Source: Helicobacter sp. (GTDB lineage Bacteria > Campylobacterota > Campylobacteria > Campylobacterales > Helicobacteraceae). From it: a stretch of DNA of 48,555 nucleotides. Location: the NCBI RefSeq assembly GCF_022770205.1, contig NZ_JALEIK010000002.1, positions 1 through 48,555 on the forward strand, written 5' to 3'. Positions 41,929-48,555 of this stretch are shown one piece after another. Position numbers and translations under genes: made by a program. A model generated the notes under the pieces. The model was given only the letters and a program-made list of their open reading frames with translations, had not been told where the DNA came from and did no database searches. The stretch's first letter is position 1. Every line of letters starts with the position of its first letter.

Positions 41929-43938
41929 TTAAGAATCCAATAATGCTTCTAGCTCTTGCGCATTAATGATTCTAACGCCTAGTTCTTTGGCTTTTGTGAG
42001 TTTTGAGCCGGCGTCTTCTCCACAGAGTAGAAAATCCGTTTTTTTAGACACGCTTGCGCTAACCTTTGCGCCTAAGGATTCTAATAACTCTTGGTATTCT
42101 TCGCGCTTTTTGGGAAGTGTGCCGGTGATTACGAAAGTTTTGCTACTGATTTTGGATTCCAATATTTGTGTGTTACAAGTTGGCGCAATGTATTCTAGCA
42201 AGCGCAAAAGCCTTGTTTGATTTACAGCGCAAAATTCCACTAAAGATTCCGCCATTTCGCTTCCAAAGCCATCAAGGGCAATGAAGTCTGCATAGCTTTT
42301 TTTGTAAAACTCTAATCCATAAGCCTTTGCTAACTTTTTGCTAGCTCCTTCGCCAATATGTTCAATCCCAAGCGCATTGATAAATCTCCAAAGCTCCACA
42401 CCTTTGACATTAGAAATGGCTTCTATAAGATTCTTTATTTTCTTGTCTTTAAAGCCTTCTAAACCTTTTAAATCACTAGCTTGTAGCGTGAAAATGTCTT
42501 CAATGCTTTGAATTTTTTTGTGTTCCAACAAAAGTTCTACGATTTTTTCACCTAAGCCATCAATGTTTAAAGCTTTTTTGCTAGCAAAATGCGTAAGAGA
42601 GTTTTTCACTCTTGCAGGACAATTTAGATTTTGGCACTTGATGAGCTTTTCTTCTATTAGGAGTGTGCTGTTGCAAATGGGGCATTGTGTTGGAATAACA
42701 TAAGGATACTGCGTGCCATCACGCAATGCGGGCAGAGATTTAATGATTTTTGGAATCACATCACCGCTACGGATTAAAATCACAGAATCATTAATTTGAA
42801 TGTCTTTTTTTTGGATTTCATCAAAGTTATGTAGGGTTGCACGGCTAATTTTTGCCCCTTCTAATAATACGGGTTTAAGCTCTGCTACGGGGGTGATAAC
42901 GCCTGTCCTTCCTACTTGGAGTGTGATGTTTAAGAGTGTAGTGCGTTTTTCAATGGCTGGAAACTTATAGGCGCACGCAAAGCGTGGTGCTTTAATGGTA
43001 AAGCCAAGTTTCTCTTGTAAGCTAAAGGCATCCGTATTAATCACCATTCCATCAAGCATAATGGGATAGGAATCGCGCATTTGGACTAAATGTGTGTAGG
43101 CGGTTTGGATTGCTTGTGTGCTGGTGCATAGCTCTATAAAAGGGGGTTTTTGGAATCCTAAAGCATAAATCCCTTCCATTAGGGTAAAAAAGCTATCCCT
43201 ATGAATGTTTGTAAGCTTTAAAGATTCCTTAGTGAAGTCTATAAAATCGTTAATCTCGCACGCTCCAATCCCCCAAGGGATAAATTGTAATTTTCTGCTT
43301 GCTGTGATTTTAGAATCAAGTTGGCGTAAGCTCCCTGCTGCGCAATTTCTAGGGTTGGCAAATAAGCTCTCGCCTTTGTTTTGTCGCTCTAAGTTTAGGG
43401 CTTCAAAGTCATCTTTGCTAATAACGCACTCTCCGCGTATTTCAATGCGTCCCTTATAGGCGATGCTTAGTGGGATGCTAGCAATAGTGCGTGCGTTTTG
43501 TGTTACATCTTCACCCACAAAGGCATCTCCTCTTGTGGCAGCGCATTTTAGGATTCCATCTTCATAGAGTAGATTAAGGCTTGCACCATCAAACTTTGGG
43601 CTAATGCTAAAAGTTAAAGCTGCATTAGAATCAAGCTCTAAACCACGCTTTATGCGTAAAATCCACTCTTGCAATTCTGTTACATTAAAGACATCTTCTA
43701 AGCTCCACATTCGTTTAAGATGTGTGTGCTTATTAAAGCCTTCTAAAACCTTGTCTGCAACCCTTTGTGTTGGTGAGTCTTTAGCGATAGACTCTGGATT
43801 TTGTGCTTCGTAGGTTAGCACTTTATGGTATAAAATGTCGTATTCTTTATCGCTTGCAATGGGGCTATCTAACACATAATAGTGTCTAGCCCAAAGGTTT
43901 AAGCGTGCAACTGCTTTTAAATAGGAATCCTGTGTCAT
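41929..43938 (-). CDS. ligA: NAD-dependent DNA ligase
   Basis: The 669-residue protein has the adenylation Lys115 in the KxDG motif, [12 protein letters not shown]. The Cys4 zinc finger [17 protein letters not shown] with NLNCPARV is present, then helix-hairpin-helix repeats ([34 protein letters not shown]) and a C-terminal BRCT domain ([16 protein letters not shown] to ALLDS). It seals nicks in replication and repair. It starts in an overlap with the stop of luxS, so both are read from the luxS promoter side. It is convergent with the pentapeptide-repeat gene with six bases between. Confidence 0.97.
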   Translation of the reverse strand: MTQDSYLKAVARLNLWARHYYVLDSPIASDKEYDILYHKVLTYEAQNPESIAKDSPTQRVADKVLEGFNKHTHLKRMWSLEDVFNVTELQEWILRIKRGLELDSNAALTFSISPKFDGASLNLLYEDGILKCAATRGDAFVGEDVTQNARTIASIPLSIAYKGRIEIRGECVISKDDFEALNLERQNKGESLFANPRNCAAGSLRQLDSKITASRKLQFIPWGIGACEINDFIDFTKESLKLTNIHRDSFFTLMEGIYALGFQKPPFIELCTSTQAIQTAYTHLVQMRDSYPIMLDGMVINTDAFSLQEKLGFTIKAPRFACAYKFPAIEKRTTLLNITLQVGRTGVITPVAELKPVLLEGAKISRATLHNFDEIQKKDIQINDSVILIRSGDVIPKIIKSLPALRDGTQYPYVIPTQCPICNSTLLIEEKLIKCQNLNCPARVKNSLTHFASKKALNIDGLGEKIVELLLEHKKIQSIEDIFTLQASDLKGLEGFKDKKIKNLIEAISNVKGVELWRFINALGIEHIGEGASKKLAKAYGLEFYKKSYADFIALDGFGSEMAESLVEFCAVNQTRLLRLLEYIAPTCNTQILESKISSKTFVITGTLPKKREEYQELLESLGAKVSASVSKKTDFLLCGEDAGSKLTKAKELGVRIINAQELEALLDS

Positions 43939-44420
43939 TCTAAATCAAGTTTCAAGGCTTCATTATCCATAATTCCGATTCCTTTATTGAGCATATCTTG
44001 CGCAATTTCTTTGGCTTCATCAAGAGAGTGCATTGCATAAGTGCCACATTGTAGAGGATTTGCTTCTGGGATTTGCGTAGTTTTTAGAATATCTTGCATA
44101 CTTTCCTTCCAAGCACTCTTTACAGATTCCGCACTTGGAGCGCCAATTAAACTCATATAAAATCCTGTGCGACAACCCATAGGAGAGATGTCAATAATTT
44201 CTACTGCATTATTGTTTAAATGTTCACGCATAAAGCCGGCAAAAAGATGTTCTAGCGTGTGGATTCCCTTCTCGCTTAGAATTTCAACATTAGGTTTGCA
44301 AAAGCGCAAATCAAACACACTGATGGTATCACCCTTTGGTGTGTGCATTGTTTTTGCAAGGCGCACTGCTGGGGCTGGCATTAATTTATGATCAACTTTA
44401 AAGCTATCTAGTAGTGGCAT
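43935..44420 (-). CDS. luxS: S-ribosylhomocysteine lyase
   Basis: The 161-residue protein has the metal-binding HTLEH (His54, His58) and Cys125 in LQCGTYAMH, plus the catalytic Cys83 in [12 protein letters not shown]. It splits S-ribosylhomocysteine to homocysteine and the AI-2 precursor DPD, serving the methyl cycle, which matters here because several SAM methyltransferases are encoded nearby. An AAAGGAAT ribosome site lies upstream on the minus strand. It overlaps ligA by 4 bases. Confidence 0.97.
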   Translation of the reverse strand: MPLLDSFKVDHKLMPAPAVRLAKTMHTPKGDTISVFDLRFCKPNVEILSEKGIHTLEHLFAGFMREHLNNNAVEIIDISPMGCRTGFYMSLIGAPSAESVKSAWKESMQDILKTTQIPEANPLQCGTYAMHSLDEAKEIAQDMLNKGIGIMDNEALKLDLE

Positions 44421-44578
44421 AGGATTCCTTTGGTATAAAAATAAAATGTAATGCTAACACAATTTTTAGAATTTGATGTTAAATATTGCTTTATGGTGTG
44501 GTTTATCATCAAATGCTACAAAATTCTACACAATAGAGCATTAATGCTTAAAATTTTTAAATTTTATTTAAATACATA

Positions 44579-44606
44579 TTGTATTTTTTAAAAAATAGTA
44601 TATAAT
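44579..44606 (+). promoter_or_regulatory. Sigma70-type promoter of the ABC-transporter operon
   Basis: TTGTAT (44579-44584) and a perfect TATAAT (44601-44606) are 16 bases apart. The next possible ATG at 44605 falls inside the -10 box, which is why the operon's first start must be the ATG at 44638. Confidence 0.7.
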
Positions 44607-44637
44607 GCCACCAAATTTATCACCTAAAAGGATTAAT

Positions 44638-45594
44638 ATGACAAGAAGAGGTTTTTTGCAAGCATCTAGTTTGACACTTTCAGCATTAGCATTTAATGCT
44701 TGCTCTAATACAGCTAACACAGATTTTAAAACTTTAAAAATCGGTTATTTGCCAATTACAGATCATCTCTTAGTGATTGCAAAGGATTTAAAGCAAAGTG
44801 CTTTTACTCCTGTGAAATTTTCATCGTGGGCAGATTTAAGCGAAGCTTTAAGGAGCAAAAGTATTGATGGAGCATTCATTTTAACCCCCCTTGCTTTAAA
44901 ATTAAAATCGCAAGGGTTAGATATTAAGGCAATTTTAGCAGCGCATCGCAATGGTTCTGCATTGGTGATTAAAAAAGGAGTGCTACAAAATAAAGAAGTT
45001 GCAGAATTAAAGGGCTTAAAAATTGCGATTCCAAGTCGTTTTTCAACGCATTATTTATTGTTAGCAAATTTACTCCAACAAGGAGGTTTAAGCCCTAAAG
45101 ATGTGCAGTTAATTGATATGGCACCAACAGAGATGATTTTTGCCTTGCAATCTCATAGCATTGATGGATTTATTGTTGCAGAGCCTTTTTGTGTGCAGGC
45201 AGAAACATTAGGGATTGCTGATGTTTTTGCGCTCTCTTATGAGATTATTAATAATCACATTTGCTGCGTTTTAACCTTTCAAAATGCTGTTTTAACACAA
45301 AGGGGTGGGGAGGTTTCTAAACTTTTAGGGGATTTTCTAACCACAGCAGATTTTATTAATAAGAATCCTAAGGAGGCTTCAGAGTTGTCTTTGAAGTTTT
45401 TGGGACAAAGGGCTGAAATTTTAGAGAATCTCTTAGCGCAAGAGGAGCGCGTTGTGTATAGGAATCTAAAATTACAAGAGAGTGATTTAGAGAAAACTTT
45501 GCAAGACATTAAAAAATATGAAGTGGATACACTAGAGATTGCCTTTGATGATTTTGTAGATTCTAGTTTTGTAGATGCGTATTTAGGGGCGTAA
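44638..45594 (+). CDS. Tat-signal substrate-binding protein, NMT1/SsuA-like
   Basis: The 318-residue protein starts at ATG 44638, six bases behind AAAAGGA. The N-terminus MTRRGFLQASSLTLSALAF is a twin-arginine signal, and the following NACSN offers a possible lipid-attached Cys. The body has the NMT1/SsuA layout: LKIGYLPITDHLLVIAKDL, SKSIDGAFILTPLALKL-like EALRSKSIDGAFILTPLA, AILAAHRNGSALVI and VAEPFCVQAETLG. It delivers an anion such as a sulfonate, nitrate or thiamine precursor to the permease encoded next. The Tat route suggests folding or cofactor loading before export. Confidence 0.8.
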   Translation: MTRRGFLQASSLTLSALAFNACSNTANTDFKTLKIGYLPITDHLLVIAKDLKQSAFTPVKFSSWADLSEALRSKSIDGAFILTPLALKLKSQGLDIKAILAAHRNGSALVIKKGVLQNKEVAELKGLKIAIPSRFSTHYLLLANLLQQGGLSPKDVQLIDMAPTEMIFALQSHSIDGFIVAEPFCVQAETLGIADVFALSYEIINNHICCVLTFQNAVLTQRGGEVSKLLGDFLTTADFINKNPKEASELSLKFLGQRAEILENLLAQEERVVYRNLKLQESDLEKTLQDIKKYEVDTLEIAFDDFVDSSFVDAYLGA

Positions 45595-45596
45595 GG

Positions 45597-46340
45597 GTGA
45601 GATTTAAGTTGTATTTGCTTTCTTTTGCTTTGTGTGTTGGCGTATTGGTGTTGTGGGAATTTTGCGCTAAAGGTTCTAGTGTGCCTCAAGTGAGTGCAGT
45701 TTGGAGTTGCTTTATAGAACTTTTAGAAAATGGTAGATTGCAAACAAGCATTATAGATTCCCTAGTGCGCTTTTGTGTTGGATTAGTAATTGGCGGAGTC
45801 TTAGCAATTTTGCTTGGGTTATTTTTAGGGAGATTTAAAAGCGTGCAAATTGTCTTAGAACCTTTTATTCAGCTGTTGCGTCCTATTTCTCCTATTGCTT
45901 GGTTACCACTTATTGTGCTTTGGTTTGGGATTGGTGAAGTGGGCGCAATTTTTGTGATTGTTTATGCGGTGTTTTTCCCTATTTTACTTTTAACAATAGC
46001 CGGTGTTAGACAGATTAATCCTAATTTAATTGCGATGGCAAAAAATTTCCACGCAAGCGAGGGCTTAATTTTTAGAAAAATCATCATACCCGGAGCGTTT
46101 TTACATATTTCTAGCGGTCTTAAGCTTGCAGCTTCTATTGCTTGGATTCATTTGGTTGCAGGAGAGATGCTTGGAATCCAAAGTGGGCTTGGGTATTTAA
46201 TCATTGATGGGCGCAATTTAGTAAGGATTGATATGGTCATTGTTGCAATGGCTTTAATCGGAATCTTAGGATTTTTTATTACACTACTCTTTAATGCTTT
46301 AGAAAAGATAATCCAAAAAAGATTAGGAGGCTTGCGATGA
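45597..46340 (+). CDS. ABC transporter permease, SsuC/TauC-like
   Basis: The 247-residue protein starts at GTG 45597, two bases after the binding-protein gene. It has about six membrane spans. The cytoplasmic coupling loop GVRQINPNLIAMAKNFHASEG with the EAA-type motif lies mid-protein, and RPISPIAWLPLIVLWFGIG precedes it. This is typical for the sulfonate/nitrate/taurine group. It forms the membrane channel with the ATPase encoded next. Confidence 0.88.
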   Translation: MRFKLYLLSFALCVGVLVLWEFCAKGSSVPQVSAVWSCFIELLENGRLQTSIIDSLVRFCVGLVIGGVLAILLGLFLGRFKSVQIVLEPFIQLLRPISPIAWLPLIVLWFGIGEVGAIFVIVYAVFFPILLLTIAGVRQINPNLIAMAKNFHASEGLIFRKIIIPGAFLHISSGLKLAASIAWIHLVAGEMLGIQSGLGYLIIDGRNLVRIDMVIVAMALIGILGFFITLLFNALEKIIQKRLGGLR

Positions 46341-47086
46341 TTAGCTTAAGGAATATTTCTAAAAATTATGGGGATTATTTAGCATTGCGCAATGTGAATC
46401 TTGATTTTTATAAGGGAGAGTTTATCACGCTTTTGGGAGCTAGTGGTTGTGGTAAAACAACGCTTTTAAATATCATTGGAGGTTTTGAAGCCTTTGATAG
46501 CGGAGAGATTAGAATAGAAAAAGAAACTTTTCTTAAGCAGACAAAGCCCAATGCGTGTGTGAAGATTTTTCAAGATTATGCTTTGCTGCCTTGGTTAAAT
46601 GTTTTAGAGAATGTGCAATTTGCCTTGCAAGCACAAGGAGCTAAAGAATCTGAAAGGATAGCTAAAGAATATTTAAAGAGTGTGCATTTGGAATCTTTTG
46701 AAATGCGTTTTCCAGCACAACTTAGTGGAGGGCAAAAACAAAGAGTGGCATTGGCTAGAGCGTTATGCGTGCAACCAAAAATTTTGCTTTTAGATGAACC
46801 CTTTTCTGCCTTGGATAATTTCACGCGCAATGCTTTGCAAAATGAGCTTTTAGAGATTAAACAAAACCTTAAAACAACGATGATTTTTGTAACACATGAT
46901 ATTGATGAAGCCTTGTATTTAGGGGATAGGGTGATTATTCTAAAACCAAATCCCGGAGAAGTTGTTGCAGACATTAAGGTTAAATTAAATAAAAATGATA
47001 GAAATTCTTTAGAATTTTTGCGTTTAAAAAGAGAGATTGCAGAATATTTAGAAACCTATCGTTTTATGCAAGATTATGCGATTTAA
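46337..47086 (+). CDS. ABC transporter ATP-binding protein, SsuB/TauB-like
   Basis: The 249-residue protein has Walker A GASGCGKTTLL near residues 34-44, the Q-loop IFQDYALLPWL, the signature LSGGQKQRVALARAL, Walker B ILLLDEPFSALD, and the H-loop FVTHDIDEALYL. These place it in the nitrate/sulfonate/taurine ATPase group. Its ATG overlaps the stop of the permease gene. A large hairpin lies directly after its stop. Confidence 0.93.
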   Translation: MISLRNISKNYGDYLALRNVNLDFYKGEFITLLGASGCGKTTLLNIIGGFEAFDSGEIRIEKETFLKQTKPNACVKIFQDYALLPWLNVLENVQFALQAQGAKESERIAKEYLKSVHLESFEMRFPAQLSGGQKQRVALARALCVQPKILLLDEPFSALDNFTRNALQNELLEIKQNLKTTMIFVTHDIDEALYLGDRVIILKPNPGEVVADIKVKLNKNDRNSLEFLRLKREIAEYLETYRFMQDYAI

Positions 47087-47132
47087 ACCCTAAATTCTTT
47101 AGAATCTTAGCATTCTAAAGACTCTAGGGTTT
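47085..47132 (+). terminator. Two-stem hairpin after the transporter genes (attenuator or terminator)
   Basis: Outer arms AAACCCTA (47085-47092) and TAGGGTTT (47125-47132) enclose an inner stem of CTTTAGAAT (47097-47105) and ATTCTAAAG (47112-47120). The T-run that follows is short (only the TTT of the arm, then AACC), so it may attenuate or protect mRNA rather than terminate fully before the OsmC gene. Confidence 0.5.
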
Positions 47133-47161
47133 AACCTAGAATTTATTATTAAGGAATACAA

Positions 47162-47692
47162 ATGGAAGTTGTTCAAACAAGTTGCACGCGATTAGATCCT
47201 ATTGATAAGAAGGGATTAGAAGAGCTGATTAAAGCAGGAAAGGCAAATCCTGATGTGATTAAAACTCTAAAATGTAAAACGGTTGCTGAAGGGAAATTCC
47301 GCCACGCAAATTATATTAGAAATTTGCCTGCTTATATTGTAGATGAGCCACCTACACTTTTAGGGGATGATACTGCTCCTAATCCTAGTGAAGCAGTCTT
47401 AGCAGCACTTGGAAGTTGTTTAGCAGTGGGAATTCACGCAAATGCAATTGCACAAAATATTATCATTCATAAGTTGGAGTTAGAGTTAGAAGGGGATTTA
47501 AACATTACAGCAGTTTGGGGAACAGGGGATTTAAACAAAGATAAGCCGCTAGGTTTTACAGATGTGCGTGTGAAGGTGGTTTTAGAATCTGATGCTAGCA
47601 AGGAAACACAAGATGCGTTAATTGCACACGCAACAAAGTATTCTCCAGTGGCAAATACGATTCTAAGGGCTGTGAATTTAGAGGTTAAATAA
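47162..47692 (+). CDS. OsmC/Ohr-family protein
   Basis: The 176-residue protein starts at ATG 47162, seven bases after AAGG. It shows an OsmC fold: APNPSEAVLAALGSCLAVGI with the usual Cys, the helix IHANAIAQNI, and the C-terminal HATKYSPVANTILRAVNLEV, where the second Cys of peroxidase-active members is replaced by Ser/Val-like residues (KYSPV). OsmC-like proteins without both cysteines may not reduce peroxides. In sulfur-utilisation operons similar proteins accompany flavin monooxygenases. Its stop overlaps the next start (TAATG). Confidence 0.8.
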   Translation: MEVVQTSCTRLDPIDKKGLEELIKAGKANPDVIKTLKCKTVAEGKFRHANYIRNLPAYIVDEPPTLLGDDTAPNPSEAVLAALGSCLAVGIHANAIAQNIIIHKLELELEGDLNITAVWGTGDLNKDKPLGFTDVRVKVVLESDASKETQDALIAHATKYSPVANTILRAVNLEVK

Positions 47693-48555
47693 TGCAGAAT
47701 TCACTTTTAGAGCAAACTCTAAGGAGTTTGCAGGCTAGATTAACACATATCCATCAAGGATTTTATCCTAAGGAAATTTTAGAAAATTTAGGAAAAGCTG
47801 GTACTTATGCTAGCTTTTTAGAGCAAAAAGAGTTTGGTTTAGAGAATGCTTTGCAGTCTATTTGTGCAGTTTCTAAAGTGTGTGGAAACACGGGGTTTTG
47901 CGTGTGGTGTCAAAATGCTCTTGCTTGGTATTTATTCCATAGCGAGAATAAAGAATTGTTTATAAAGGCAAGTTTGGGAGAAATTCTAGGTGGAACGGGA
48001 TTGTCTAATCCTATCAAATCTTTTGCACAGATAGAATCCATTAAGATAAAAGCAGTGAAGGTTGCTGGAGGATATGTGTTAAATGGGACATTGCCTTGGG
48101 TGTCAAATTTAGATTACGGACATTATTTTGGTGTGATTGCTAAAGAAGAAGAGAATTACATTTTTGGAATCGCACATTGTGCTATTGATAAGCTAGAATT
48201 ACAAGAAAATGTGCATTTTATAGGCTTAGAGGGTTCAGGGACATTTGCCGTTGTGTTTAAGGATTATTTTTTAGAAGAGGCATTAGTGATTAGCCATTCT
48301 TTTAGCGCAATATCGCAAAAAATAATGCCCGGCTTCGTGCTAATGCAAGCTGGAATCGCTCTTGGACTTTTAGAAAATGCCATTGAAATTTTAGAGAAAT
48401 TAAAAGATTCCAAAAATGGAATTAATGCATATCTTTCTTATGGAAATTTACAGAATGTCTTAAAGGTAAAAGAGCAGCACAAAACAATACAGCAAGAAGC
48501 ATTGCGTTTAGCTAAAACGCCTTATGATGCAAGGGAGGATTTCTTTTATGCGATT
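47692..48555 (+). CDS. Acyl-CoA-dehydrogenase-like flavoprotein, 3' end outside window
   Basis: ATG 47692 begins a frame open to the window end (288 codons seen). The N-terminal helical domain is followed by the middle beta domain: ILGGTGLSNPIKSF, then VAGGYVLNGTLPWVSNLDY, FGIAHCAIDK and EGSGTFAVVFKDYFLEEALV. The C-terminal helical domain then begins (FVLMQAGIALGLLENAIEIL). This layout fits acyl-CoA dehydrogenase-fold proteins, including the DszC/SfnB-type flavin monooxygenases that oxidise organosulfur compounds. With the sulfonate-type transporter and OsmC gene upstream, a role in desulfurisation is plausible, but inferred. Confidence 0.75.
   Translation, partial: MQNSLLEQTLRSLQARLTHIHQGFYPKEILENLGKAGTYASFLEQKEFGLENALQSICAVSKVCGNTGFCVWCQNALAWYLFHSENKELFIKASLGEILGGTGLSNPIKSFAQIESIKIKAVKVAGGYVLNGTLPWVSNLDYGHYFGVIAKEEENYIFGIAHCAIDKLELQENVHFIGLEGSGTFAVVFKDYFLEEALVISHSFSAISQKIMPGFVLMQAGIALGLLENAIEILEKLKDSKNGINAYLSYGNLQNVLKVKEQHKTIQQEALRLAKTPYDAREDFFYAI

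Noticed and set aside
42518-43813. Plus-strand frames opposite ligA
   Set aside because: They are antisense shadows of a clear ligA sequence without ribosome sites or known motifs.
44605-44637. Earlier ATG start for the Tat-type binding protein
   Set aside because: This ATG lies within the TATAAT box and has no ribosome site; the twin-arginine signal starts at 44638.
1-48555. CRISPR array, tRNA, rRNA or insertion sequence
   Set aside because: No regularly spaced repeats, cloverleaf-like sequences, rRNA segments or transposase genes were seen in a manual reading; a tRNA scan would settle the minor doubt.

Overview
The window is a low-GC chromosome segment from a member of the Campylobacterota, most likely an enterohepatic Helicobacter close to the H. 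pullorum / H. canadensis group. Support comes from frequent TTG and GTG starts, tightly overlapping genes, long poly-G tracts inside surface-glycan genes, a cbb3 oxidase cluster ordered ccoN-O-Q-P and followed by a DUF4006 gene, LuxS, a Campylobacter-type topA/bioB neighbourhood and a carboxynorspermidine synthase. The genus call is an inference from gene content. No rRNA, tRNA, CRISPR array or insertion sequence was seen.

Region 1 (1-24205) is one long co-directional surface-polysaccharide locus. Its first part carries a glycosyltransferase, a methyltransferase, a split SGNH hydrolase and an asparagine-synthase-like amidotransferase. Next come a DUF354 protein, a WlbA-like dehydrogenase, a sugar formyltransferase, a WlbB-like acetyltransferase, an O-methyltransferase and a DegT-type aminotransferase. 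Together these look like a route to an acylated, possibly amidated amino sugar or amino-uronic acid. The second part holds five paralogues of a CDP-glycerol glycerophosphotransferase-like family and two related methyltransferases. It also holds a set of enzymes matching the four steps of the Campylobacter jejuni O-methyl phosphoramidate (MeOPN) capsule pathway: glutamine kinase, gamma-glutamyl-CDP-amidate hydrolase, phosphoglutamine cytidylyltransferase and CDP-amidate kinase. A CysQ-type 3'-phosphatase follows directly.

Eight poly-G tracts of 9-14 bases lie in seven genes of this locus. As written, five genes are frame-shifted OFF and two are ON. The eighth tract is a second one in an OFF gene and sets its C-terminal tail. 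In three paralogues the tract sits at the same inter-domain position.

Region 2 (24206-36515) is housekeeping: topA, a flavin-binding split-barrel protein, bioB interrupted by an in-frame TAA, a YihY-type membrane protein, a CNNM/CBS transporter-like protein, purE, a coiled-coil protein, the cco cluster with small membrane proteins and assembly factors, and a deoxyinosine/uracil-type DNA glycosylase.

Region 3 (36516-48555) opens with a carboxynorspermidine synthase nearly doubled in length by two in-frame insertions that carry palindromes and share repeats. An AcfC-type binding protein with its own terminator, a degenerate stretch and a pentapeptide-repeat membrane protein with an early in-frame TAA follow. 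ligA and luxS are on the minus strand. The window ends with a promoter-led operon: a Tat/lipoprotein-type binding protein, an SsuC-like permease, an SsuB-like ATPase, an OsmC protein and a truncated acyl-CoA-dehydrogenase-like flavoprotein, which suggests import and use of an organosulfur or similar compound.
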